A DNA stretch of 64,000 nt from JBGAHD01 sp044226395 (GTDB lineage Bacteria > Pseudomonadota > Gammaproteobacteria > Xanthomonadales > Ahniellaceae), in contig JBGAHD010000006.1 in the NCBI GenBank assembly GCA_044226395.1, forward strand, positions 1 through 64,000, in the 5' to 3' direction. Below the pieces are notes generated by a model. The model made no database searches. It was not told the origin of the DNA and saw nothing but the letters and a program-made list of their open reading frames with translations. A program made the translations under genes and the position numbers. This document shows, one piece after another, positions 1-7,953 of the stretch (its first letter is position 1; the number at the start of each line of letters is the position of its first letter).

Positions 1-30
1 CGCCAGGTGAGGACCCACCCCCCACGCCCT
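1..30. repeat. Single copy of a dispersed 35-bp repeat unit, cut by the window edge
   Basis: The first bases read CGCCAGGTGAGGACCCACC. This matches the core of the 35-bp unit that is tandemly repeated near 26.1 kb. The left part of the unit would lie outside the window. It sits in the non-coding stretch downstream of the YdcH-like gene. Apart from this unit and the hairpin at 134-163, I see nothing else in positions 1-203. Confidence 0.6.
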
Positions 31-133
31 TAGCCCAAAGGCGAGAACTCACTCGCCCGTCGCCCGCGACCACCGACCCAATTCAACCCCGCCGAAGGCG
101 AACACCCCCCGCGACCAAACGGAGCCCCTCCCA

Positions 134-163
134 AAAGAGAAGGGCCCGCCTAAGCGAGCCCTT
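134..163 (-). terminator. Rho-independent terminator of the YdcH-like gene
   Basis: On the minus strand a stem of about 9 pairs with one mismatch (arms 154-163 and 140-149, loop of 4) is followed by CTCTTTT. It lies 41 bases downstream of the stop codon of the small gene at 204-425. Its place and its T-rich tail fit an intrinsic terminator. Confidence 0.7.
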
Positions 164-203
164 CCTCCCCATCCATCGCGACCGAAGTCGCTCCCCGCCC
201 CCG

Positions 204-425
204 TCAGTGCGCGGTCTCGCGCTGATCGAACAAATGAGTCAACTTGTCCTTGGCCCAGAGCTTTTCCTTCTTCAACCGCACCAGGGTCAAATCGTCGAGC
301 GGCAGCACCCCGAGCTCCGCATCGAGCACCTGCTTGTCCAGTTCACGATGGCGCAGGTAGAGGGCGCGAAACTCCGCGCTCTTGGCCATGAGTTGCTCCA
401 CTTCGCTTTGCTTGTTCTCGAACAT
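204..425 (-). CDS. YdcH/DUF465 family small protein
   Basis: This is a 73-residue, highly charged, probably all-helical protein. It has the DUF465 (YdcH) look: a short N-terminal helix (EVEQLMAKSAEF), then RHRELDKQVLDAE, then a C-terminal LKKEKLWAKDKL segment. That family forms short coiled-coil hairpins of unknown role. The ATG at 425 was chosen because AGGAG lies about 9 bases upstream and because upstream extensions add a low-complexity N-terminus that the family lacks. The gene stands alone and has its own terminator. The family assignment is fairly safe, but no function can be given. Confidence 0.85.
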   Translation of the reverse strand: MFENKQSEVEQLMAKSAEFRALYLRHRELDKQVLDAELGVLPLDDLTLVRLKKEKLWAKDKLTHLFDQRETAH

Positions 426-844
426 GGGGACCGGGCTCCTTTCTTGCTGGCTTGCGAAAACGAAAACGCCCCGCCACGGGGTCACCGTTGGCGAGGCGTC
501 GAGGTAATGGGTGTCGAGTGCCGATCGATAACGCGAACACCCGGACTGATCTGCCGCCGACCCGCGAACCTGCGCGAGACGACGGCGAAACGATTTGTGG
601 GTGTCACGCTCATGCGCCGGCGTTCTCCACGGGGCCGTAAAAAGCGACCCTCGTGGCCGACACTACGCCGATTTTTCTGGAGCGGCAACACGATCCGACA
701 GGCGTAATGGGCCTGGCGATATTCCCTTTTCTTCTCAGCGATTTAGCCCGTGAAGAAAGACGAAAACCAAGGGAAAACCCCGGTCAAAATGCCGGTTTTC
801 ACGATGCCGATGGCGCAGCGCAGCACGCCGCGCCCACCATGGTC
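426..844. other. Intergenic region of 419 bp
   Basis: This stretch holds the leader of the YdcH-like gene on its left and the 3-prime side of the OmpA-like gene on its right. Besides the bulged hairpin annotated at 773-800, there is only a 5-bp hairpin at 469-481 within the YdcH-like leader. Open frames through it have no ribosome site and no recognisable protein character, so I do not call a gene here. Confidence 0.5.
773..800 (-). terminator. Possible terminator after the OmpA-like lipoprotein gene
   Basis: On the minus strand GAAAACCGG (800-792) can pair with CCGGGGTTTTC (783-773), leaving two G residues bulged. A T-rich stretch follows. It starts 45 bases after the stop codon at 845. The bulge makes it weaker than the other terminators in the window. 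Confidence 0.45.
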
Positions 845-1843
845 TCAATGCGCTTCGAGAATGACCTCCACGCGGCGGTTGCGCGCGCGTCCTTCGGCGC
901 TGTCATTGGGCGCGATCGGCACCGAGGCGCCCATGCCGACGGCGGTGATGCGCGCGCCGTCGACGCCACGCTCCACCAGCGCGTCGCGCACCGCTTCGGC
1001 GCGCTTCTGACTGAGCACCTGGTTGAGATTGCTGCCGCCGCGATTGTCGGTGTGACCTTCGATGCGCACGCGTCGCTGCGTGTTCTCGTTGACGAAGCCC
1101 ACGAGCGTGTCGAGGTTGGCCAAGGCTTCCGGCTGCAAGCTCGACTTGCCCGGCGGAAACACCGACTCACCGAGTGTCATCACCTGACCGCGCGAATCCT
1201 GACGCGACTTCAAGTTCTGCATCTGGATGCGCAAGCTGTCGGCGGCGGCCATGGCGAGTTCGGCCTCGCGCTTGGCGAGCGAGGCTTCTTGTGCTTGCGC
1301 TTGCGCGAGACGCTTGGCCTGTTCGGCGGCTTCGCGCGCGCTCTGCGCTTGTTGCGCGCTGAGTTCGCTTTGCTCGAGCGCGGCGGCGGCTTGCTCGCGC
1401 GCGCGATCGGCTTCTTCGACGCGGGCGAGGTTTTGCATGCGCAGGCGCTCGGCTTCCTCGCGCGCGGCTTGCGCGTCGCGACGGCTGGCCTCGACCAGGA
1501 TCTGAGCGCGCTCGCCTTCGAGTTGGTCGAGCGCGTCGGTGTCGCGCGCGGCTCGCGCGGCGGCGGCGGCCACGTCGACGCGACGTTCGGCGATGTAGGC
1601 GAGGTTCGCGCGCGTGGCGGCATTGGCGCCGCCGGCGGCTTGCAGATCACGCAGCGCATCGCGCGCGCGGGCGATCTCGGCCGGCGCGCGCGGCGCGAGG
1701 TCGGCATCGCGCTCGAGTTGTTGCAGGGTCGCGGCGATGCGCTCCACTTCGAGATCGCGCTTGGGCGCGGTGGCGCACGACGACAGCGCCAGCATCACCG
1801 CCACGGCGAGGCCGGGGAACCGCAAAACTTCGTTGCGCCTCAT
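845..1843 (-). CDS. OmpA-family lipoprotein with DUF4398 and coiled-coil regions
   Basis: The protein has 332 residues. The N-terminus is a lipoprotein signal ending in the lipobox LSSC near residue 23, so it should be a lipid-anchored envelope protein. Residues about 30-90 resemble DUF4398. Residues about 95-215 are an Ala/Glu/Arg-rich coiled coil. The C-terminal 110 residues are an OmpA peptidoglycan-binding domain with EGHTDNRG, SQKRAEAVRDAL and GRARNRRVEV. The likely role is a link between membrane and peptidoglycan. Its start ATG overlaps the stop of the upstream DUF4398 gene by four bases, which indicates translational coupling. Only the OmpA part is firmly assigned. Confidence 0.88.
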   Translation of the reverse strand: MRRNEVLRFPGLAVAVMLALSSCATAPKRDLEVERIAATLQQLERDADLAPRAPAEIARARDALRDLQAAGGANAATRANLAYIAERRVDVAAAAARAARDTDALDQLEGERAQILVEASRRDAQAAREEAERLRMQNLARVEEADRAREQAAAALEQSELSAQQAQSAREAAEQAKRLAQAQAQEASLAKREAELAMAAADSLRIQMQNLKSRQDSRGQVMTLGESVFPPGKSSLQPEALANLDTLVGFVNENTQRRVRIEGHTDNRGGSNLNQVLSQKRAEAVRDALVERGVDGARITAVGMGASVPIAPNDSAEGRARNRRVEVILEAH

Positions 1844-2217
1844 GGCGAATCTCCTTCGCCGAGCAGATCATGTCGCAGTCGCGCGTTCTCCTCGCGCTGG
1901 GCCCGGGCGGCTTCGCGCGCGCGAACTTCCTGCGTCTTGGCGATGGCGAACTCGGCATCGACCGCGGCCTGTTGGGCCAAGGTGGTGGCGAGCTTGTAGT
2001 CGCGGGCATCGGCGGCCGAGCGCGCGCGACTCAACTTGTCCTCGGCGAAGCGCAGCTCGACGGGCGCGTGGCGAGCGGCGTCGGCCGAGCGCGCGCGCGC
2101 GGTCAAGGCTTGCGCGTCATCGAGCAAGGTCAAGGGGGCGGTGGTGGTCGCGCAGGCGCCTAGCGTCAATGCCAGCACGGGCGCGGCCCAATGGATTTTT
2201 CGCTGAGTTGGTGTCAT
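1840..2217 (-). CDS. DUF4398-domain lipoprotein
   Basis: The protein has 125 residues and a lipoprotein signal peptide (cleavage before Cys in LTLGACATT). A helical DUF4398-like domain follows, with LRFAEDKLSRARSAADARDY as its core. The same kind of domain is found in the N-terminal half of the next gene, so the pair may be paralogous partners or a split duplication. The gene overlaps the OmpA-like gene by ATGA. It diverges from pilU across 115 bases, which must hold both promoters. No biochemical function is known to me for the domain. Confidence 0.8.
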   Translation of the reverse strand: MTPTQRKIHWAAPVLALTLGACATTTAPLTLLDDAQALTARARSADAARHAPVELRFAEDKLSRARSAADARDYKLATTLAQQAAVDAEFAIAKTQEVRAREAARAQREENARLRHDLLGEGDSP

Positions 2218-2332
2218 AAACTTCGCTCGGAACAGGCGGGTGGACGCGGTCGCTCAAGTGATTTGTGTGAAGCCGTTTGCGGCATTGAAGCACACAACAC
2301 GATAGGACTGTGCGTCGGGTAGGGAGGCAAGC

Positions 2333-3445
2333 ATGGATATCGGGTATTTCCTCAAGCTCATGACCGAAAAGGGCGCGTCGGACATGTTCCTGACGACGGG
2401 CGCGCCGGTGCACATCAAGGTCGAGGGCAAGCTCTATCCGCTGGGCAATACGGGCCTGCCGGGGGGCATGGTCAAGAAGATCGCCTACTCGCTGATGGAC
2501 GAAGGCCAGGTGCCGCAGTTCGAGAAGCATCTCGAATTGAACATGGCCATCGCGGTCAAGGACGCCGGACGCTTCCGCATCAACGTGTTCAAGCAACGCG
2601 GCGAAGTGGGCATGGTGATCCGCGCGATCAAGAGCGAGATCCCGAGCTTCGAGGCCTTAAAGCTTCCGCCCGTGCTGCAAACCCTGATCCTGGAACCGCG
2701 CGGCCTGATCCTGGTGGTCGGCGCGACCGGCTCGGGCAAGTCGACCTCGCTGGCGGCGATGATCGATTACCGCAATTCACACACCTCGGGTCACATCCTC
2801 ACCATCGAGGACCCGATCGAATTCCTGCACAAGCACAAGCGCTCCATCGTCAATCAGCGCGAAGTGGGCCTGGACACGCACAGCTATCACGAGGCCCTGA
2901 AGAACGCGATGCGCGAGGCGCCCGACGTGATCCTGATCGGCGAAATTCGCGACGTCGAGACCATGGAAGCGGCGATCTCGTTCTCGGAAACCGGTCATTT
3001 GTGCTTGGCGACCCTGCACTCGAACAATGCCGACCAGACCCTGGAACGCATCCTCAACTTCTTCCCCGAATCGGCGCATAAGAACATTCTGATGAACCTG
3101 GCCTTGAACCTGAAGGCCGTGGTCTCGCAGCGCCTGGTGATCGGCAAGGACGGCAAGCGCCTGCCGGCGGTGGAAATCCTGATCAACACGCCATTGATCC
3201 GCGACCTGATGCGTCGCGGCCAGGTGCACGAGATCAAGGAAGCCATGGACCGCTCGCTGGAAGAAGGCATGCAAACCTTCGACCAGGCGCTGTACCGGCT
3301 ATATAAGGAAGGCAAGATTGAACTCGAAGAGGCCTTGAACAAGGCCGATTCGCGCGACGGCCTGGCCTTGAAGATCCGCCTCGCGGAAGGCGGCGGCGGT
3401 GGCGATTCGAGCCTCGCCGACCCCTTCGACACCAGTCACTTCTAA
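2333..3445 (+). CDS. pilU: Type IV pilus retraction ATPase PilU
   Basis: PilU is an accessory retraction motor of type IV pili in the PilT/PilU branch of secretion ATPases, acting at the cytoplasmic face of the pilus machine. The 370-residue protein has a Walker A GATGSGKST at 130-138, an Asp box (LTIEDPIEF), a Walker B region (DVILIGEIRD) and a His box (LATLHSNNADQTLERI). The C-terminal tail is acidic and glycine-rich (GGGGGDSSLADPFD), as in PilU and not in PilT. No pilT lies next to it here. The other pilus genes in the window, pilMNOPQ, lie some 56 kb away. Confidence 0.93.
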   Translation: MDIGYFLKLMTEKGASDMFLTTGAPVHIKVEGKLYPLGNTGLPGGMVKKIAYSLMDEGQVPQFEKHLELNMAIAVKDAGRFRINVFKQRGEVGMVIRAIKSEIPSFEALKLPPVLQTLILEPRGLILVVGATGSGKSTSLAAMIDYRNSHTSGHILTIEDPIEFLHKHKRSIVNQREVGLDTHSYHEALKNAMREAPDVILIGEIRDVETMEAAISFSETGHLCLATLHSNNADQTLERILNFFPESAHKNILMNLALNLKAVVSQRLVIGKDGKRLPAVEILINTPLIRDLMRRGQVHEIKEAMDRSLEEGMQTFDQALYRLYKEGKIELEEALNKADSRDGLALKIRLAEGGGGGDSSLADPFDTSHF

Positions 3446-3453
3446 GCCGCGAA

Positions 3454-3472
3454 GGCGCGCGACCCGCGCGCC
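3454..3472 (+). terminator. GC-rich hairpin after pilU
   Basis: GGCGCGCG and CGCGCGCC form a perfect 8-bp stem with a 3-base loop, 9 bases past the pilU stop codon. No T-run follows, so termination here may depend on Rho or be only partial. Confidence 0.4.
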
Positions 3473-3594
3473 GTGCTGCAAACAATCGCAAAAGACATGA
3501 CCACGCTGTGACAGCGTTGGTCGTTGTCATGCCCTTGTGCCTTACAGTGCGTGAACAGGCGGTCCACGCCGCCTTCGGCCTGTGGGGGGCTACG

Positions 3595-4899
3595 ATGAAG
3601 CTTCGCGTTTTCACGATCCTGGGCGCCGTGGCCATGCTGGCCCTGCCCGTCGCCGCGTTCGCGCAAGCGGCCAGTGTCGAAGTGAACCTGCACACGGTGT
3701 GGGTGGCGTGCTGCGCCGGCATGGTGCTGATGATGCAGCCTGGCTTCGCCTTCCTGGAAAGCGGCCTGGCGCGCGCCAAGAACGCGGTCAATGTGCTGAT
3801 GAAGAACTTCACCGACTGCGCCATCGCCTCGCTGGGCTATTGGTTGGTCGGTTACGGCCTGATGTTCGGCGCCAACTCGACGGGCTTCATCGGCACTTCG
3901 GACTTCATGCCCGAAAGCGGCGATGGCGCGTATCTGGTCAACGTGCTGTATCAAACCTTCTTCGCCGCCACCGCGGCCACGATCATCAGTGGCGCGGTGG
4001 CCGAACGCATTCGCTACATCCCGTACCTGGTCGGCACCTTCTTCGTGGTGGTGTTGATCTATCCGATCTACGGCGGCTGGATCTGGGGTGGCACGGCCGA
4101 GATGCCGGGTTGGCTGCGCGGCATGGGCTTTCTCGACACGGCCGGCGGCGCCGGCGTGCACACGATCGGCGGCTTCGCCGCGCTCGCGGCGGTGATGGTG
4201 CTGGGTCCGCGCTTCGGTCGCTTCGGTCGCGATGGCGCGCCGCGCGATATCCCCGGCCACAATCTGCCGCTGGCGGCGCTGGGCACGTTTTTGTTGTGGA
4301 TCGGCTGGCTGGGCTTCAACGGCGGCGCGGTCAACTCGGATTTCTCCGATCTTGGTCGCATCGTCATCAACACGCATCTGGCCGCAGCGGCGGGCATCGT
4401 CGGCACCATCGCCCTGCTGGCGCTGACGCGTCAGCCGATTCTGATGACGGCGGTGTTGAACGGCGCGCTGGGCGGCATGGTCGCCATCACCGCGGGCGCC
4501 AAGTACGTGCAGCCGGGTTCGGCCGTGATCGTGGGCCTGCTCGCGGGCCCGATCCTGATTGGCGCCAATCGCTTGCTGCTGCGACTGCGCATCGACGACG
4601 TGGTCGATGCCGTGCCCGTGCACGGGTGCTGTGGTTTGTTCGGCGTGATCATGACCGGCGTTTTGTATGACGGCGACATGTTCAACATGAGCCGCATCGG
4701 CGTGCAGGCGATGGGCGGCGTGATCGGCGCGGCGTGGGCCTTCGTGATCGGCCTGGTGGTGTTCAAGGGCATCGACATCGTGTTGGGCCTGCGCGCGCCG
4801 ACCGAGCACGAGCAGAGCGGCCTGGACTACACCGAGCACTATGAGCTGGGCTACGCCGAGTTCATGAGCGCGCGCACGCATCGCGGCACGCAGGGCTGA
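3595..4899 (+). CDS. amtB: Ammonium transporter (Amt family)
   Basis: This is a membrane channel for ammonium/ammonia uptake. The ATG at 3595 starts a 434-residue protein with a signal peptide (MLALPVAAFAQA) and about 11 membrane segments. A G-rich ribosome site precedes it; the upstream in-frame ATG at 3508 would spoil the signal peptide. The twin pore histidines are present at about 189 (GVHTIGG) and 343 (PVHGCCG). Amt genes usually follow glnK, a PII protein gene. No PII gene is adjacent here; an unknown gene follows after 16 bases. Assignment is firm. Confidence 0.93.
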   Translation: MKLRVFTILGAVAMLALPVAAFAQAASVEVNLHTVWVACCAGMVLMMQPGFAFLESGLARAKNAVNVLMKNFTDCAIASLGYWLVGYGLMFGANSTGFIGTSDFMPESGDGAYLVNVLYQTFFAATAATIISGAVAERIRYIPYLVGTFFVVVLIYPIYGGWIWGGTAEMPGWLRGMGFLDTAGGAGVHTIGGFAALAAVMVLGPRFGRFGRDGAPRDIPGHNLPLAALGTFLLWIGWLGFNGGAVNSDFSDLGRIVINTHLAAAAGIVGTIALLALTRQPILMTAVLNGALGGMVAITAGAKYVQPGSAVIVGLLAGPILIGANRLLLRLRIDDVVDAVPVHGCCGLFGVIMTGVLYDGDMFNMSRIGVQAMGGVIGAAWAFVIGLVVFKGIDIVLGLRAPTEHEQSGLDYTEHYELGYAEFMSARTHRGTQG

Positions 4900-4915
4900 G
4901 GCGAGCGCGCGGGTC

Positions 4916-5677
4916 ATGAGCGACAACAACACTCAACAACGCGGTCTTCATCAGCGACGACGCGCGGTCTACACCGCGCTGTCGAAAGTGCTGCAGAACG
5001 ACGAGCGACGCGCCTTCCAGATGTTCGCGCTGTGGGAGCACAACTACGCCAATCAGCCGCACTTCCTGGTGACGCGCTATGTCGGCGATGGCGTGCACGT
5101 CGCGAATCTGAGCGACTCGGAACGCTTGGCCCTATCACGCGCGATCTTCGTCGCGCTGTCGCAACCCTACGATCAGTTGCAGCCTTATCCCGAAGCCTGG
5201 CTCGATGCGCCAGCGCCCGCGATCGAGCGGCGCGCGCCCAGCGCGCCGGGCGTGCCGGCGACGCGCACCGAACCAGCGCCCGCGCCCGCGGCGGTCAATG
5301 GCGCCGCCACGCCGATGGACGCGCCGGCGGCCGTGATGGGCCACGTCGCGCGCTTGATGCTCAAGCCCATCGGCGAGGCCACGCGCAGCAAGACCGGCTT
5401 GCTCGCCGAGATCATCGCCGACGCGGTCGCGCACGCGAAGTTGCGTCAAGGCTTGTCGCAACGCGCGTCGGTGTGGCTGCAAGCGGGCGCGGTCGATGAT
5501 TCGCTGGGCCGTGGCCTCGACGTGGCCGATCTGCGCGCGATTGTGCACGCGGTGTATCTGTGCGCCTGCGATGCGTTGGGTCCGGTGGCGGCCGATCAGC
5601 TGCTGGCGCAAAGCATCATGCGCACGCAGATGATTCCGGCGGCGGGCGAGTTCGCGCCCGATCAGTTGCTGTCGTGA
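4916..5677 (+). CDS. Hypothetical protein downstream of amtB
   Basis: I do not recognise this 253-residue protein. It has no signal peptide or membrane span. Residues 1-95 form a compact, probably helical region rich in aromatics (RRAVYTALSKVLQ, MFALWEHNYANQPHF). An Ala/Pro linker runs from about 98 to 135. A second helical region follows (about 138-253, with LLAEIIADAVAHAKL and VYLCACDALGPVAADQL). The gene is 16 bases after amtB on the same strand, so it is probably cotranscribed. It ends four bases before a convergent gene. Confidence 0.75.
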   Translation: MSDNNTQQRGLHQRRRAVYTALSKVLQNDERRAFQMFALWEHNYANQPHFLVTRYVGDGVHVANLSDSERLALSRAIFVALSQPYDQLQPYPEAWLDAPAPAIERRAPSAPGVPATRTEPAPAPAAVNGAATPMDAPAAVMGHVARLMLKPIGEATRSKTGLLAEIIADAVAHAKLRQGLSQRASVWLQAGAVDDSLGRGLDVADLRAIVHAVYLCACDALGPVAADQLLAQSIMRTQMIPAAGEFAPDQLLS

Positions 5678-5681
5678 GTGC

Positions 5682-6065
5682 TCAGGCCGCCGGCCCCACG
5701 CCGCGCGCGCCGAGCACCCAGCCCAGCGACAAGACGTAGCGCGTGCCTTCCTCGATGCGCGTGACTTCGTGCGTTTCCAGATCGGGTCGGAAGAACTTGA
5801 TGCGACGGCTGACGTAGATCGGTCGCGCGCACACGAACTCGCCGCCGCGTCGCGCCGCGCGCAGAATCAGATTCAAGCGATAGTGCCGACCGCGTTCGAC
5901 GCGATCGCGATGCGGTGGCACCACGGTGCCGGCGCGAAAACGCAGCAGATACAGATCGCACGGGATCGGCCACGGCAGGGCCAGCAGCAGACACTTCTCG
6001 TACCCCGTGGCCTGTCGCCCGCCGCGCCAGCGCCACAAATCGGCGAGGAACTGGCGCGCATTCAT
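5682..6065 (-). CDS. Small 2-oxoglutarate/Fe(II)-dependent oxygenase-like protein
   Basis: This is a 127-residue protein with a minimal jelly-roll dioxygenase pattern. It shows His-x-Asp at 52-54 (PPHRDR), then HYRLNLIL, a distal His at 99 (LETHEV), and Arg at 109 in GTRYVLSLGW, the place where the family binds 2-oxoglutarate. The ATG at 6065 avoids overlap with maiA; an upstream ATG would run into it. It is the last gene of the tyrosine-degradation run, 13 bases after maiA, so it may be cotranscribed. The substrate is unknown. The fold assignment rests on the metal-site spacing alone. Confidence 0.7.
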   Translation of the reverse strand: MNARQFLADLWRWRGGRQATGYEKCLLLALPWPIPCDLYLLRFRAGTVVPPHRDRVERGRHYRLNLILRAARRGGEFVCARPIYVSRRIKFFRPDLETHEVTRIEEGTRYVLSLGWVLGARGVGPAA

Positions 6066-6078
6066 GGTCACGGACGCG

Positions 6079-6744
6079 TCAGGCGGTGGGCGCGTCGGGC
6101 TGTCGCTCGGGACGCGCGCGATCAAACGCCGTCAGGGCCAAGCAAGCATCGTTGATGCGCCGGATCGTCGGAAAATTCGCCAGATCCATGGCGAAGCGCT
6201 GCGCGTTGTAGACCTGCGGCACCAGACAGATGTCGGCGACCGAAGGCGTGTCGCCTTCGCAATATTCACCGGTGGACGGATTGGTCGAGAGCATCTCTTC
6301 GAGCGCGGTGAAACCGAGCTCGATCCAGTGACGCACCCAACGCTCGCGCTCGACCTGGGGCGTGTTGAACTCGCGTTCCAGATAGCGCAGCACGCGCAGA
6401 TTGTTCAGCGGATGCACGTCGCAGGCGATCATCTGCGCCAGGCCACGGGCGCGCGCGCGTTCGCGCGCGGTCACCGGCAACAGGCGCGGACCGGGAAAAG
6501 TTTCATCGAGGTATTCGCAAATCGCCAGCGACTGGCGCACCACGCGCTCGCCGTCGATCAGCACGGGCACGAGTTCCTGCGGATTGATGGCGTGATAGGC
6601 GTCGTCGTGCTGTTCGCCGCCGTTCTTGGCCAGATTGACCGGGATCAGCTCGTAGGGCAGCCCTTTCAAATTCAATGCGATTCGCACGCGATACGACGCG
6701 CTCGATCGCCAATAGCTGTACAGCTTGATCCCCTCCGACGCCAT
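6079..6744 (-). CDS. maiA: Maleylacetoacetate isomerase (zeta-class GST)
   Basis: The enzyme isomerises maleylacetoacetate to fumarylacetoacetate with glutathione in the cytosol. The 221-residue protein has the zeta-class N-terminal motif SSASYRVRIALNLKG (15-29), the thioredoxin-fold NPQELVPVL segment and the QSLAICEYLDE helix. The C-terminal helical domain follows (SVADICLVPQVYNA). It lies between fahA and the small oxygenase in the minus-strand tyrosine catabolic cluster. The 153 bases between fahA and maiA are longer than other gaps in the cluster, so a weak internal promoter is possible. Confidence 0.93.
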   Translation of the reverse strand: MASEGIKLYSYWRSSASYRVRIALNLKGLPYELIPVNLAKNGGEQHDDAYHAINPQELVPVLIDGERVVRQSLAICEYLDETFPGPRLLPVTARERARARGLAQMIACDVHPLNNLRVLRYLEREFNTPQVERERWVRHWIELGFTALEEMLSTNPSTGEYCEGDTPSVADICLVPQVYNAQRFAMDLANFPTIRRINDACLALTAFDRARPERQPDAPTA

Positions 6745-6897
6745 GCCACCCTACCCCTGTTTTTCTGTCGATGCGAAGGCGCGGACCTTCCCAGGCGCGC
6801 CAGCGCTGCAATCTAGTCGCATCCGGGGCGCGCAACAAGCGTCGCCACCGTCACCTGTCGAAAGGCAGGTTCGCGCGGGCTAACTGTCAAACAATGT

Positions 6898-7893
6898 CTA
6901 TTGTCGCGGCGGTGCTTGGGCCACGATGTTCTGCTCGATGGCACCGAAAATCGAGCGTCCCGCGCGATCGAACATCTCGACGCGGATGCTGTCGCCGAAG
7001 CGCAGAAACGGCGTGCTGGGCTTGCCGTTGGCGATGGTTTCGAGCGTGCGCCGCTCGGCCAGGCAGGAGGCGCCGCGCGACTCGTCCTGATTGGCGACCG
7101 TGCCCGAACCGACCAGGGTGCCGGCCGACAAGGGCCGCGTCTTGGCCGCGTGCGCGATCAATTGCGCGAAGTTGAACTGCATGTCCTCGCCCGCCTCGGG
7201 CGCGCCGAACCAAGCGCCGTTGATGTAGCTGGTCAGCGCCAGATGCACCTTGCTGTCGCGCCAGGCATCGCCCAATTCATCGGGCGTGACGAACACCGGC
7301 GACAAGGCCGAGCGCGGCTTGGATTGCAAAAAGCCGAAGCCCTTGGCCAATTCCTCGGGAATCAGATTGCGCAGACTCACGTCATTGATCAGGCCGATCA
7401 GTTGAATGTGGCGCGCCGCTTGCGCCGGCGTCACCGCCATCGGCACGTCGTCGGTGACGACCACGACTTCGGCCTCGAGATCGATACCGTAGTCCTCGCT
7501 CACCACCGCGACCGAATCGCGCGGGCCAAGAAAGCCAGCACTCGTCGCCTGATACATCAGCGGATCGCTGTAGAAACTCGCCGGCACTTCCGCGCCGCGC
7601 GCGCGACGCACGCGCTCGACGTGCGGCAGATAGGCGCTGCCATCGACGAATTCATACGCGCGCGGCAAGGGCGCGGCCAACGCGGCCGGATCGAGCGCGA
7701 AGGCGCCCGCGGCGCGACCGGCGGCGAGATCCTCGGCGAGCGCATTGAGGCGCGGCGCCGCGTGATCCCAATGTTCAAGCGCGTACTGCAAGGTCGGCGC
7801 GATGGCGGAGGCGGCGACGGCCTTGTCCAGATCGCGCGCGACCACGATCAGGCTGCCGTCACGGCCGCCGGCTTTGAGACTGGCGAGTTTCAT
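6898..7893 (-). CDS. fahA: Fumarylacetoacetate hydrolase family protein
   Basis: The enzyme cleaves fumarylacetoacetate to fumarate and acetoacetate, the last step of homogentisate degradation. The 331-residue protein shows the FAH-fold metal site: EDYGIDLEAEVVVVTDD, then LINDVSLRNLIPEEL, then GFGFLQSKPRSALSP. The substrate-side segment GTLVGSGTVANQDESRGASCLAE follows in two short blocks. It lies 60 bases after hmgA on the same strand. Its place between hmgA and maiA supports a role as the true pathway hydrolase and not another FAH-superfamily member. Confidence 0.92.
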   Translation of the reverse strand: MKLASLKAGGRDGSLIVVARDLDKAVAASAIAPTLQYALEHWDHAAPRLNALAEDLAAGRAAGAFALDPAALAAPLPRAYEFVDGSAYLPHVERVRRARGAEVPASFYSDPLMYQATSAGFLGPRDSVAVVSEDYGIDLEAEVVVVTDDVPMAVTPAQAARHIQLIGLINDVSLRNLIPEELAKGFGFLQSKPRSALSPVFVTPDELGDAWRDSKVHLALTSYINGAWFGAPEAGEDMQFNFAQLIAHAAKTRPLSAGTLVGSGTVANQDESRGASCLAERRTLETIANGKPSTPFLRFGDSIRVEMFDRAGRSIFGAIEQNIVAQAPPRQ

Positions 7894-7953
7894 CGAGAGG
7901 TTTCCGCGAAAAATGCGCGCCTAGCCTGCCGTGAACGGCAGGCCGGCGCAATC

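Noticed and set aside
207..707. Plus-strand frame of 166 codons over the YdcH-like gene
   Set aside because: The minus-strand gene has a ribosome site, a terminator and family features. The plus-strand product does not.
3519..3532. GG-N10-GC sequence upstream of amtB that might be a sigma-54 promoter
   Set aside because: Only the invariant GG and GC match. The flanking bases (TGGTCG and ATGC) differ from the TGGCAC and TTGC consensus, and a GG-N10-GC match is likely by chance at this GC content.
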